64,000 nt of DNA, taken from contig BSYO01000025.1 of NCBI GenBank assembly GCA_033239525.1, positions 10,822,001 through 10,886,000 of the forward strand. Reading direction: 5' to 3'. The notes beneath the pieces were generated by a model. It saw nothing but the letters and a program-made list of their open reading frames with translations. It was not told the origin of the DNA and ran no database searches. The position numbers were made by a program, and so were the translations under genes. Origin of the DNA: Nepenthes gracilis. Its lineage: Eukaryota > Streptophyta > Magnoliopsida > Caryophyllales > Nepenthaceae. Each line of letters begins with the position of its first letter. The stretch's first letter is position 1. Positions 1 through 11,790 of the stretch are shown here, piece by piece.

Positions 1-179
1 GAGCCACCTTATATGGGTATGCATAGTTAGGAGCTACATTTCTCTACGGCTCTTCAAATCCCATTGATGGTAAGGCATGGTTTCTATGGATATAGAGGAT
101 TTCAAAATTGTTGCCATATACATATCATGTTAATATTTCCTAAGTACTGCATATATTTTGTGGGATTCTACCAAGGGTC

Positions 180-1250
180 AATGTCAAGTGACTAGCTATC
201 ACTTGGGAAGATCTTAAGAGGGAGTTTTATTTTCATTATTTTCCAAAGACTTCTAAAGATGCAAAATTTTAGCCCTCACAACATGGACAACAATGAATTT
301 ATCTAGGCCACGCTCTCCTGTTGAGCTTACGGTCATCCTATAGTTCTCTAGTGGGAGGCCAGCTGTTTCAAATAGGAGTACACCACACAAACATGCCTTG
401 GATGGTCTACATATCAAGGTCAAATGTTGATGGGTCTAATGCTGATGGGCAAATTTATTAGTGCAAGTATAGAGAACAATAGCATAATTCGAGGAAGTAT
501 TTACAAATTTATATTTACAAAATTATCTTCTCTGCTCCTTTTATGATAGTCGATGTGGGAGAAAAATGTAGATGGTCTGTGCAAGGACTACATGACAATA
601 TTAAAATTGTTTTACAAGTCATAGAGTGGTGTAAATATGGCAAGTTAGTTCATACACCTTTAAGAGTATAAATAGTCAAGTGGATTCAAAACTCGTTGAG
701 GAACAACTAAGAGGAGTGAATAGAGTTTCTATAAGAGTAGTGCTAATCAGAGAGCATTTAAGCAGGGATGTGATTTTTTTTCGGCCTTTACTCTAGGATA
801 AAATGATGTTTATGGAGATCGACAAGGAGGATAAAGATCTATATAGGCTCAATCTAGTCAGATAGGAGGTTCAACAACAAGATCAAGCAATGAATTTCAC
901 AAGTTGACTGCCACGGAGGATCATGTGCATGGATATCGCAGTGCAACAGTTGTGGAAAATCTTATTCAGATGATTTTGAAGGGAGGAATAGCTATTTATC
1001 TTTGTGGGCAAACATGCCACCAAACAAAGATTGTCCTATGTGGTCTCAAAGTACAATTCAAAGGCCTAATATAAAGAAGGTTGAAGGTAGAAAGAATCAT
1101 GAAAAATCCAAGGCAAACAAAGTCAGACAGGATTTTGGTGTTGATAATACTGTTAAGGGTTCTTCTATTACTAGAAGATAAGGACACCGACATGGCCAAC
1201 CTCAAAATCAGGCTAGGGTGTTTTCCATGAATCAACCTTTAAGTTCATGC
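180..1250 (+). pseudogene. gypsy gag remnant with decayed zinc knuckle
   Basis: Bases 198-269 read ITWEDLKREFYFHYFPKTSK, which matches the conserved centre of the plant Retrotrans_gag domain (capsid-like protein that packages element RNA). The stretch before it is interrupted by stops. Near 990-1035 a frame reads YLCGQTCHQTK, the remains of a Cys-Cys-His-Cys zinc knuckle, followed in another frame by a DCP-like tripeptide. The reading frame shifts several times between 270 and 1000. The identification rests on the gag core motif and on the order gag, knuckle, protease. Confidence 0.7.
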
Positions 1251-1254
1251 TTCT

Positions 1255-1530
1255 CCAAAGGTGGTTATAGATACAGTTTCTAATTTTGGTCATAAGGCAC
1301 ATATTCTGATTGATCATGGTTCTATTCATTCATTTTTGTCTCATGCTTTGTATCACTAGATAATAGATTTTTAAGATCACTAAATTATGCCTTGATTATA
1401 GCAACTCCCTTAGGAGATTCTTTAATTGTTAAACATATGCAAAAGGATAGTATGATACAGATAGGAAATCAGGACTTTGTGGTAAGTTTAAATCCTTTTG
1501 GGATTTAGATTTCCCTTTCATTCTACTGAT
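1255..1530 (+). pseudogene. gypsy aspartic protease remnant with altered active-site triad
   Basis: The frame reads ILIDHGSIHSFLSHAL at about 1302-1349. This corresponds to the active-site segment of plant gypsy proteases, where a D-S-G or D-T-G triad is normal; here the middle residue is His (D-H-G, 1311-1319). Downstream frames give TPLGDSL and QIGNQDFVVSL, typical of the protease C-terminal half. Several stops separate these pieces. The enzyme would have cleaved the gag-pol polyprotein; this copy is not functional. Confidence 0.7.
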
Positions 1531-1629
1531 CAATTGATTGGAATCCTAAAGCCACAAGGAATTACATGAAAAAGAGGTATTATGAACAACCTAGAGAACA
1601 ATTTTTTTTTCCTTAGAGAACATAGTGTT

Positions 1630-3060
1630 TTTCCCTCATGTCATTTCTGCAATGACTATAGAAAGAGAGCTTAGAAAGGGCTGTGAAGCTTATTTAGCTC
1701 ATTTGATTGTTAAAATTGTTAGTAGAGTCATACTAGAAAATATTATTGATGTTTGTCAATTTGCAGATGTGTTTCCGAAAGAGATTCTTCAAAAGCTTCT
1801 TAATTAAAAGGGAGTTTTCCATTAATCTAGTTCCTGATATAGCTCTTATTTACATGGCACCATATCAAGTGGCTCCATTAAATTTGGTGGAATTGAAGAC
1901 TTATAAGATTTGGTGGACTAGGAATTCATTAGACCTAGCATTTTTTCTTTGGGCACATCTGTATTGTTTCTAAAGAAGGAGAGCACCATGTCATCATCCA
2001 TTGATTTACAATTGAACAAGCCCAGAATTCTTGACAAGTATCTATTCACGTATTGATGATTTGTTTAATGAATTATAGCATGCTAAATTATTCTCTAAGA
2101 TTGATGTGTATTCTGGTTATCATCACCTCAAGATTAAGAAGGCCAACGTCCAAAGGCTGCACTTAGAACAAGAAACGGCCATTATGAGTTCCTAATAATA
2201 TCTTTTGGATTGACTAATGCTCCGGTTATATTTATAAATTTAATGAATCGGGTATTAAACCTTATTTAGAAGGATTTGTAGTGGTGTTTCTTGGTGATAT
2301 ATTGGAGTTCTAATATAATGACAATGACCACAAAAAATATTTAACAACTATTTTAAAGATTTTATGAGAGACGCAATTGGGTACCAAGCTTACAAATATG
2401 AGTTTTGGCTTGACAAAATTGTATTTTCAGGCCACATAATCTCTTCTAATAATATTCTCTAGATCCTCAGAAGGTAAAGCGGTATAGAAATGGATCCTCC
2501 AACTGATGTCTTGAACTTAGAAGTTTCCTTAGGTTAGCTAGCTACTATCATTGTCATGTGCACAATTTCTATAAGTATCATTGCTCCATTAGCTAAGATA
2601 CTAGTAAAGATGTGTGAAGTTTCAATAGACAAAAGAATATCAAAAAGTTTCTAGGAGCTTATGAGTCACTTGACTTTTGTTCGTGTTCTTACTCTTCCTT
2701 TAGGTTTGATGGGCATGTGATATTTAGCAAAGCATCTAGACAAGGTTTCGGTTGTAATTTAATGCGAATAAAAGGCCAGGCGGATGATAGCATATGCCTC
2801 TTGACAACTTTGACAACATAAGTTGAAATATCCTACACATGATTTGGAAATAGTGTTTGGTCTTACAATTTGGAGACATTATTTGTATCGAAAAACAAGA
2901 AAGATATTCGCTCATCACAAGAGTTTGAAAAATCTTCATACCTAAAAACAATTGAATTTGAGACAACAATGATAGATTGATTTGTTAAAATACTACGATT
3001 ATACTATAGATTAATCTAGTAAAGTTGATGTGATGCCAAATACTTTTAGTTAAAAAAATC
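1630..3060 (+). pseudogene. gypsy reverse transcriptase and RNase H remnant
   Basis: The RT N-terminal linker is clear at 1650-1800 (RKGCEAYLAHLIVKI, VCQFADVFPKEI) and continues in a shifted frame at 1813-1900 (EFSINLVPDIA, APYQVAPL). The fingers/palm follows at 2049-2115 (RIDDLF, FSKIDVYSGYHHLKI) and 2170-2260 ([20 protein letters not shown]). The catalytic box, normally two adjacent Asp, reads FLGDILEF at 2287-2310, so the first Asp is Gly. RNase H pieces lie at 2700-2990 in mixed frames ([21 protein letters not shown]-like, NLRQQ). The order and spacing match full-length gypsy pol, so this is a point-mutated copy, not a rearranged one. Confidence 0.85.
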
Positions 3061-3289
3061 TTCCGATAACTTAGTTCATATACAAGTAGTTTTTCTTCCT
3101 ATTATACTTGAGAACTTTGAAGGTTAATCTTGCAATGGGTATTTTAAGATCAATACTGGCTACCTTAAGAGTTAGAGCTATGTTTATGGACATTTGTGTG
3201 ATGCACAAAAAGATGTTCAGCTGGTGAAAAAGTCAAGTGAAGTTTGAAATTTTAGTCACACTGATTTTCTTATAAAAAAATATGAAACT

Positions 3290-3568
3290 TTGATTATGGG
3301 AAATCAATTATATGCTACTAATGACAGAGCATTAATTATGGAAAGATCTCTTTATTTGGCTCACTCTATGCATAAACGCAGCACCAAAAAGCATCGAACT
3401 ATGAGTAAAAAATTTCTAGCAGCAAGGTATGTTATTAATTGTTTAGAATGGCAACAAATAAAAGAACATCAACGTTCTATAGAATTTTTCCAACCATTAT
3501 ATATAGTTGACCGGAAGTCGAAGCACATTATTATGGAATTTTGGGCGAAATTCACCACATATGGTTAA
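3290..3568 (+). pseudogene. gypsy integrase N-terminal zinc-binding region, truncated
   Basis: The 92-residue open frame reads AHSMHKRSTKKHR followed by WQQIKEHQ and HIIMEFWAKF. These match the plant gypsy integrase H2C2 zinc-binding domain and the start of the catalytic core. The His pair is visible, and one expected Cys is present (near CLEW). The sequence stops matching before the first catalytic Asp, at about 3565, where minus-strand Tat RT starts. It is open only because the fragment is short; it is not an independent gene. Confidence 0.75.
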
Positions 3569-3589
3569 GACGCTTGATGCTCTATAGGG

Positions 3590-4080
3590 ATTGAGGATAG
3601 GCTCCACATTCCATTCAATCTCCTACTCAAACATCTTGTTGACCAACCTTTGGTAGTTTGCACCACATTCTTCACTCCTAATTGTATAACCTTGTAACAG
3701 TAGGACCACTGTTCTATGATGAAGAAAGTTCTTTATCACTCAAATCGATCCAGATATGGTTGTATCCTAAGTAAGCATCTATGAGGCTCAACAGCTAGTG
3801 ACATAATGTGGACTCCACCAACTTGGTCTATTCATGGGAGGGCCAAAATTATCTTTTGGACATAACTTGTACATGTCAATGAAGTTGAGGCATATACTCT
3901 AATTTCTGTTGTTCTTCTTGACCAAAATCACATTGGGCAGCTGATCTAGGCACTTGACTTCACGGATAAATTTAGCCACTATGGATTTCTTCGCTTCTTC
4001 ACAAATGGCCTTCAACTTTTCCAAGGAACAGTTCCATCTCTTTTGCCTGATAGAGCTATGCCCATGAATGATGCTTATCT
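3590..4080 (-). pseudogene. Tat-lineage reverse transcriptase, N-terminal half
   Basis: On the minus strand 4055-3915 reads RQKRWNCSLEKLKAICEEA and then FIREVKCLDQLPNVILVKK, the classic Tat RT entry. At lower coordinates come LNFIDMYKLCPKDNF and, near 3650-3610, YQRLVNKMFE. The active-site box expected about ten residues later is replaced by unrelated sequence, so the copy ends at about 3590. Several stops and frame changes are present. The fragment lies head-on against the plus-strand gypsy integrase relic, so the junction at 3565-3590 is a recombination or insertion breakpoint. Confidence 0.85.
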
Positions 4081-4515
4081 TCTAAACCGCCATCTTTGTT
4101 AGTATTCCAAGCATGTCGACTGACACCCATCAAAAGACATTGTTGTTATCTCACAGGAAAGCAACGAGGCCCAGCTTTTCCTATTGTAGTGTGGCGTCAT
4201 CTTGCAAGTCAAACTCTTCGATTGGTGGGGATAGCCTCAAACCTTGGAGTTAATAGAGGTAGCAGCTTTGACCCATTACTTGATCTCCTTGAACTTCGTC
4301 TATCATTTGCAGTGTCCTAAACAACAGAAGTGATAGCAAAAAAAGTGACCAAACAAGGTATGCTCCCTTTCTCGGGGACAATAACAACCGGTACTTTTAC
4401 GGGCAATGTAAACTAAAGGCAACTCGACTATGCAGAATGTCAGATTTGATACACCACCAAGGAAGACTTCCCAACATGACCTCAAGGTCAATGAGTCCTT
4501 CCACATTGACAAAAT

Positions 4516-7500
4516 CAATGAAGCACAGGCACTTTCTCGGACTTAACGTATCGGTGTCCGACGCATATCGGACACCAACACGTCCTGGACACATTGGGAC
4601 ACGTGTCCCAATGTGTATAAATTTTTTTCACCAGACAAGTTTTAGACATGCACCAAACACGTCCTGACACGTTTTGGACATGTTCCGACACGTTTGGACA
4701 CATTTCGGACATGTTTTAGACAAATTGGATTATTTCATAATTTTTAAAATATTACGGATATTTGGTAAATTAAAGAAGTGTAGGGTTATGAGAGAAAAAT
4801 TTATAAAATATTTGACAAATTAAAATATTATGAGTAAGTGAGCTCTTACTTCCTTTCCCAGGAATCACAATTCATGAATCACCACCCACTCGCTCCTCTT
4901 CACCCCAAGTTCTCTTCCTCTGTTATGTTGAATCGAAGAGCCTAGGGTTTTCAATTCTTAGATTTCATCGCAAAACTGTTGAATCAAAAAGACTCCATCG
5001 CCTATAAATCCACTTAATCTTCTATTCTGTTGAATCAAAGAGCCTAGGTTTTTCAGTTTTCACTACTCAGACTCTATCATAGGGCATAGCAAGAGAAGTC
5101 GAACACAAAGGCAATATTCTCACTTTGTTACTTTTGAATACATAATTCTCACCGGACAATAAGATTTGAATACATTATTCGCATAATATTCAAACCCTAA
5201 ATTTCGTTCTTCTTCTTTCGTTGTCCTTCTTTCTTCCTTTCTTTCTGTCTCTCTTCTTTTCTTTTCCACCTTTCCCTCTTTCGTTTGTCATTATATACAA
5301 TAGCAGTATATACTGTTACATATATTTAGTTTTTCAAAGAAATATTACATTAATTATATCTTTATTACTTTAATAGATTGTTAATATGTCATCTTCTGAT
5401 ATTGGCACTAGCTCACATTCACCATGCAATGAAGCAGATAATAATAAACCCTTGTGGATGTATATTATAGGATATGACAAGCTTAATAAAGGAGATGGAA
5501 ATGTATCTTGGCAATACAATTTTTGCCATCAAACGAAGAAAAGTTCCTACACAATGGTTCACGCTCATTTACTAAAAATACTTGGTTTGGAAATTAGTTC
5601 TTGAAAAAAAATAACATCAAATAATATAGCAAAAATGCAAAAATTAGAAAATGAAGCAAAAGCAAGATCGTTAAATAATGCACCAAAAAAGGTCACTTTG
5701 CCCAACAAAGTATCATTGGGCAATATAGGATCTTTGCAAACCCAATCTTCAATGGGTAGCTTTATTCCAGGAGTGTGCGATCTAAAGAGGAGAAAGACAA
5801 ATGCAAGTGGAGGTACATCTTCTAATTCTATTTAAAAAGCTTTCAACAATACGGCACGCCTTCAATTGCTTGCTCAAATTGCTAGAATGTTTTACTCTAT
5901 CGACTTGCCATTTCACTTAACAACAAACCCATATTATGTGAGTTCTTATACATTTGTGGCGAATAACTCACTTGTGGGCTATTTGTCACCTGAATATAAT
6001 ATGTTAAGAACTACATTATTTCAATAAAAGAATGCTAATATTGAAAGGTTATTACAACCTATTAAAAAAACATAGGAGAAAGGTGTGAGTATTATGAGTA
6101 ATGGGTGAAGTGACTCTCAAAGAATGTCATTTATTAACTTTATAGCCGTTACAGAAGATGGTCCTATGTTTCTTAAGGCGGTTGATTTTTCGGGAGAAAT
6201 TAAGAATAAATACTTTATCTTTAATTTGATGAAGGAAGTCATTAAGGAGGTAGGTCCCGACAAAGTTGTTCAAGTGATAACTGACAATGCAAAAAATTAT
6301 GCAAGTGTTAGGGCATTAATTCATCAACTTTATCATCACATTTTTTGAACTCCATTGTAGTCCATACACTTAATCTCACCTTGCAAAATATGTGCTGCAA
6401 AGAATATGAAGAAAAATCAAGTTGCATTTGATGAGTGTTCTTAGATCATACAAACTTTCGATAATTGTTTGTTTATCAAGAATTTATTATACATCACTCC
6501 ATGCAATTGTTTATACTCAATGATTTTGTTCCTTTGAAATTACTTTCGGTGGCAACTACTCGTTTTGCATCGATTATTGTTATGTTAAACAGATTTAAAC
6601 TCATTAAGATAGCACTTTAAACTTTGATTATTAGTAAAGAACGGGGAACGTATAGAGAAGATGATGCAAGGAAAGCTAAACATATGAAGGAGTTACTCTT
6701 AGATGATATTTGGTGGGATAAGATTGATTATGTACTTTCATTTACGGCTCCTATATATAGTATGCTTAGGGCTTGTGACACGGACAAGCATTGTCTTCAC
6801 TTAATTTATGTCATATAGGGTACTATGATTGAAAAAGTGAAGACTGCGATATATAAGCATGAAAAAAGTACAAGGAAGAATTATCCATATTTTATGATGT
6901 GATGTACAACATTCTTATCAATCGATTGAGCAAAAACAACACCCCATTTCTTTGCATGGCTCATTCTCTAAATCCAAGGTAATTAAAGTATTATAATTTA
7001 TTACTTTTATATTATATAGTTGTACATTCATTAAATAAAATTATATTTAAATTTAACAATTCATTTTTTGTTATTAAATTTGTAAAGCACTATAGTGATT
7101 AATGGTTTAGTGAAGCGCCAAATAGAGTTCCTCCACTCAAAGACTTGGAAATTTCTCAAGAAATGATGAAATGTATGAAAATGTAATTATCTAATCCGGA
7201 AGATCGAGCTAAGGCCAACATAGAATTTACTGATTTTTTTGTCAATGGCAAATCAATTTACTGATACTGATTCTATTAGTGATCATTATAGTGTGGACCC
7301 AAAAAGTTGGTGAGTTGTTTATAGTCCAAGTACGCATTTACTTCAATATTTAGCTTTAAAGCTACTAGTGCAACCATCTTCGTCATCATATTATGAAAGA
7401 AATTAGAGTACTTACTCATTTGTCCATTCAATGAGAATGAATAAAATGATTACAAAACGTGCTGAAAATTTGGTTTTCATTCATAGCAATCTTCACCTAC

Positions 7501-8019
7501 TTTCAATGAAAATTCCATAATACTCGCAAAGGGGGAGTAAGATGTGGGATATTTGTAAAGATACATTTGATTCACTCAATGATATTAGAGAGTTAGTAAT
7601 TGCACAGCTTTTATTAGATGAGCCAAAGGTAGAGTATGTTATTTTTACCGATGATAATGATGAAAATGAAGACGATGAAAAAAATGTAGTAATGGAATCT
7701 TGAAAATGATATACTTTTTGTAATTGAGTGTCATTGATATTTTATATTTGTTCTTTTTAAAAATTGTATCAATATTATTGTCCTTATATGAATATATACT
7801 CCTTTTCTTTCTATGATTTTTTTTTTTTGCATAAGATTTAGGAAATATATATTTTTATTTCACATTTATCATACAATAAAAGCATTCATCAATTAAAAAA
7901 ATATAAACCATTATTATAGTTTACATGTCCCCAACGTGTCATGCCCTTGAATTATAAAAAAAATAGCGTGTCAATGTTGTATTGTATTTGTGTCCCATGT
8001 CGGTGTCCGTACTTCTTAG
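4516..8019 (+). mobile_element. hAT DNA transposon with 8-bp target duplication, decayed
   Basis: The 8-bp direct repeat GACAAAAT lies at 4508-4515 and 8020-8027. Just inside, the ends are inverted: CAATGAAGCAC on the left and, on the other strand, CTAAGAAGTAC on the right (8 of 11 bases equal). Both subterminal regions are rich in CGGTGTCCG/GGACACG motifs, a known feature of plant hAT ends and likely transposase-binding sites. The internal frame encodes a BED zinc finger, DUF659 and a hAT dimerisation domain. The element sits inside the protease frame of the Tat element. Many stops show that it is inactive. Confidence 0.93.
5386..7703 (+). pseudogene. hAT transposase (BED, DUF659, dimerisation domain), broken
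   Basis: The start at 5386 opens a frame with an N-terminal BED zinc finger, reading NVSWQYNFCHQTKKSSY and HAHLLKI. The first zinc-ligand Cys appears replaced by Tyr. A linker with LPNKVSLGN and GSFIPGVCDLKRRKTNAS follows. DUF659 is well preserved at 6124-6350 (INFIAVTEDGPMFLKAVDFS and KVVQVITDNAKNY), the part of the RNase H-like catalytic core with an acidic residue. After several frameshifts the C-terminal dimerisation domain reads LQYLALKLLVQPSSSSYYER and AENLVFIHSNLHLLS at about 7330-7510, and an acidic tail ends near 7703. It would have cut and moved the element; with more than ten stops it cannot now. Confidence 0.9.
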
Positions 8020-8088
8020 GACAAAATCGTTGTCAAGGCCATATAATTTCACTTCAAAGGGTTTGAGTTGATTCATATTCAATCCAAA

Positions 8089-10338
8089 TGTAATATCCAT
8101 GATAATTCTTATTTTTTGATTAAAGTTAAATTCAATCATGCATGAAAATATTTTGAGTTATACTGATTAATTTAAGGTCATTTGATCGTAAGAAAAGGTT
8201 AAATTCATTTTGGCATTTTAGATGTAGTTTGCACGCTAGAAATTGTCACATTCGAGGGAGCATTCAAACACCAAATTGAACGTCACTCAGACAGTGTTAA
8301 GAAACATATCAAATTCAAACCAAATTTAAAATGATAGTTGGGTAGCAATTGTATTGTTAATAAGACTAACTCAAGAGGCTAACAAATTGTATTTAAATTT
8401 CAAATTTTGAAGTTGAATTCAAATGAATTTAAAATTTAAAAACAGTTTGAAATTCAAAAGAGATTAATGTCGAAACCACCATATAAGTAGATTAACCTCT
8501 AAACAGGAAGGAAAGATGAAGAAGGGATGGTCAAACATTAGACATGAAGAAATCAAGGAAATTTATCATCCAAGTAAGTTCATATTCTTTTTTATTTATG
8601 TTTATAATTCCTTATTGTAAGTTTATTCTTCTTCCTTTGAGAAAATGAAGTAAACTCTTATTCTCTAAATCTTTCATTCTTTCAATTTGGGGTTGGAATT
8701 GTAGAAATCAAAATATATGTTAATTCATAAGTAGAATTTAACAAAATTATTGATTTTCAAGAAAGATATGGGGGGAAAATATGAAAGAAAGTATAAATGG
8801 ACTTGAAATGGGGTTGTTTATTACTCAATTTCTTATATTACTATGTTATATTGGAGAATTAGTGTAGGTAATCCATGTAATCATCTTTTGTTTCAAAGAT
8901 GTACACATGTTTTTCTAAAATACGTGGTTATCCATCTAGCGTTTGGGGCGCCATTCAAACACCAACTATTTGTTTTCGACAATTAGTTTCTATTTTTGAA
9001 TTTCAGTCTTGAATTGTTGATTTTGATGGTCATTACCTATTCTTTTCTGAATACCAAACTTCATAATTGTAATCTAACCTCTTGTTTCATGAGTTTAATT
9101 GGTTCTTTAATTATGTCAGACTTTTATTCATTGGAAACAGAAACAACCACTTGATAACCTGTGACGTTTAAATACTATTCAAACGTCAGATGTGTGAATT
9201 GTGGCATTCAACCCAACATTCATACGTCAATCGAACAGTAAGTTGTTTCGACCTCATAATTTTCTTAAAATTCTTGTATTCTACTCATTGTTTTGATATC
9301 CTTAATATATTTGTTTCTGGAATTGTTTCTTATCAATTACTCATATCTGATGGACAAGTAAAGGAGACCATATGAAGGCACTGTGATTTCAGGGAATATA
9401 GAACCTTATGAACCTTAATATAGCCTATAATCGTCCAATACTAATTTCATATCAAAAGATTTGAGGTTTTTGATTTTGTGGCTAGGTGCTTATATCTTTG
9501 CAACCATCATATTGAGATATCAGATAATATCAGCAAGTGACATTGGATCAGGTCATGCCACGGGGACTAAGATTCTTCAAGTAACTACTAGCCTTTGCGG
9601 GGTAGGGAGAAGTCTCATTAGACCCAAGGTGATTGCATGTGCAATCTTAGATGTCTAATATCGATACCAATATCGATATTTTTCATCCATGATGCCAAGT
9701 AACCTCATGTCACTCACCAAACCGATGGAGGCACAAATATGTTATATTTGATAACAGCAGTGAATAAGGTCTAAGAAGACTCTTTTGATCTTCTTGCTGT
9801 ATTATAAGACCTTGGTGGTGTTAAGACACAGTTGATCTAGTTTTCTTTATATCTTACATTGGATTACTGGATCTCTTTTTGTGTGGTCATTGTCTAATAT
9901 ATTATTGAATCAAGCATATTGTTTACATATTGTCCTCCAAGTTATTGATTTTATATGACTTACTAGCCATTCAGTTCATTTCTCTATATTTTATACTATT
10001 CTTCTATATTAGTTGCAAGAACTTTGGAGAATTAGATATAAATCAAAGTGGCCAACTCGAAGTTTCAGTAGGATGTCTCTAGATTAGGTAATACTTAGAA
10101 TTTATTTCTTATTTCTCTTGTATTATGACAAGTAGGAGTGGATATTGTGTTATAGTAACTGTTTCGGGCATGTAATACATCATGAATATTTCCTTGTAGA
10201 TATTTGGGAATATTAAGTAATACATGATAATAGATGTTTATTATTGCTCAACATTTACATGTTATATTTATGACCTTTTCAGCATCACAATCCAGATGGC
10301 TTAATTTGTTTTATTGGAAACAAAACTGGGTCGTGACA
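8089..10338 (+). mobile_element. solo LTR, family D, inserted in the Tat protease
   Basis: The 2250-bp segment begins TGTAATATCC and ends GTCGTGACA. It is flanked by CCAAA (8084-8088) and CCTAA (10339-10343), a 5-bp target duplication with one mismatch. Removing it rejoins the Tat protease frame, which independently fixes the borders. A TATA-like CATATAAGTAG lies near 8481, followed by a purine-rich leader and CCAAGTAAGTTC. There is no internal region, so this is a solo LTR left by LTR-LTR recombination. The family is assigned by resemblance to the LTR joined to a gypsy gag at 25160-28036. Confidence 0.85.
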
Positions 10339-10519
10339 CCTAATTTAATAAAAGCACCAATGTAAAATATATCTGTAGAACTTATAAGGTCAATGAAAAC
10401 GAGTTTTAATTGGTAGTCCTAACTCCATCTGATATGACTACAATTACAAATAGGAGGTTAGAATGGGAGGAAATAACATGATTGGAATCATTTCATTAAA
10501 ATGAATAACTTCCTTTACA

Positions 10520-11790
10520 ACCCATTACCACTTGCTTGGAAAGTTCAAGTGCTTTCTTGTGGCACCCACTGGGCTACAACTAGTTTGCATGGAGCTTACG
10601 GCATCGCTTCTTCTAATCTGTCCAGTTTCTTTCCTAACTAATCTGTCAACTTGAATCTGAATCAAGATGTTAGATCTGACGTCAATGAGAGGAATGAAAT
10701 ATGTTGGCCTAGGTGGATGCAGTAAGCCTAACATGCCATGGCGATGCTTCTGGCCTTAATTTCCACCCCACATCTTAGTTTTGCCTTTTCTACCCCTCTC
10801 CATGCCCATTGGGCCCAAGCCTAAAATCGGTGCTCTCGGATTCCCAAGCCTTATTAGCCTGATTTGTGGCTATATAAGTCATAAGAGCCACCTCCACATC
10901 TGTAAAGGTCTTCGGGTATTACAGCATCAACTTTTTGAATAAGTTTTTAGATTGCATAGTTGCAATGAAGCCGTTGATCTTCACGTCATCCTTGAGGTTT
11001 GGGATGCCTGTAGCTTCAGCATTGAGACATGAGATGAAGTATTTTTGGCTTTCATTAGTAGCATGTTTTATTTTGATTGAGTGTCAGGGATGTTTCTCCT
11101 CCCTCTTGCTTGAAGCAAATTGAGCAAGGAAATGTGAAAAGAGCTCTTGAAATGACCCCCTTAACTTCAATTTTCACCTCCTTACTTCTTGAGACAAATT
11201 GAGCCAAGAAATGTGTAAAGAACTCCGAGAATGATTGTCTTGAGTTCGGTTTGAGCCTACAGAAAAAAAACTCTCGATTCTCTCCTTAATGGGAGGAGGA
11301 AACACTAACAAAGTGTTGCATCGCCTGAATTCCGAAACCCCAATGAGTGTGGAAGTAACTCTATGTATCCATCATATGGTTTCAGTGCAAGCATCACAAA
11401 ATTTACTAAGAGAGATTGTCCAAGGATCTCTTGAGTGAAGGGCACTCGACCCATCTGAAGAGTCAGACTCTCAATTTCTCCTTCAAAAACTTTGTCTTCT
11501 ACCTTTCTTATTCTTCTTCCACCTCAGCCGTGGAAGCTAATCTTCAAGCATTGAGAAAGGTTCGTAGTTAGGTATGATTTGATGATACCTTGTGCATCAA
11601 AGCTTCCAGTTAAGGATGTGAGATGCTACTACATAACTCTTCTTCTCAGCGAGATTTGAGACCTGACTCTCATCTGGATCTTGGATTACTGCATTCAGAA
11701 GTGGCTTCTCTGTCCCCAACGTCGAGATGTCCTTCCGATATGGAAGTAACTACATTATTATGGGTACCACAATCTCTTGAAGATGCTAGA
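10520..11790 (-). pseudogene. Tat-lineage gag remnant with an internal 78-bp duplication
   Basis: Minus-strand frames give FQELFSHFLAQFASSKREEK near 11170-11090, then CLNAEATGIPNLKDDVKI near 11020-10970 and YPKTFTDVEVALMTY near 10925-10870. These correspond to the conserved gag (capsid) core of Tat elements. The later stretch TYFIPLIDVRSNILIQIQ (10710-10655) matches the linker before the zinc knuckle. The segment around the FLAQF motif is present twice because of a 78-bp tandem duplication (11102-11257). Stops are present in every long stretch. The copia-like or unassigned solo LTR at 11791 interrupts the upstream gag or leader. Confidence 0.75.
11102..11257. repeat. 78-bp tandem duplication inside Tat gag
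   Basis: Two copies, 11102-11179 and 11180-11257, share the core CAAATTGAGC-AAGAAATGTG with scattered differences. The period of 78 is 26 codons, so it kept the gag frame, and the encoded FLAQF motif is doubled. Confidence 0.75.

Larger units (their letters stand above)
1..3575 (+). mobile_element. Ty3/gypsy retrotransposon relic, truncated at both ends
   Basis: Scattered but collinear plus-strand frames give gag, zinc knuckle, protease, reverse transcriptase, RNase H and the integrase zinc-binding region in the canonical Ty3/gypsy order. Stops and frameshifts occur throughout, so nothing can be expressed as an intact polyprotein. No LTR was recognised on either side: the left end runs off the window and the right end stops in the integrase where minus-strand Tat sequence begins. 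The RT wording resembles plant chromoviruses, but no chromodomain is present because the integrase core and C-terminus are missing. Confidence 0.85.
4400..10400 (-). pseudogene. Tat-lineage protease split into three pieces by two insertions
   Basis: Three minus-strand pieces join in order. Piece 1, at 10395-10339, reads STDIFYIGAFIKLG. Piece 2, at 8088-8020, reads GLNMNQLKPFEVKLYGLDND. Piece 3, at 4515-4400, reads DFVNVEGLIDLEVMLGS and, after a frameshift, CIVELPLVY. Together they follow the Tat protease from just after the active-site Asp-x-Gly to the domain end. The gap between pieces 1 and 2 is the solo LTR 8089-10338; the gap between 2 and 3 is the hAT element 4516-8019. The codons for Asp-Phe-Val are present on both sides of the hAT element because they are its target duplication. 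Confidence 0.85.
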
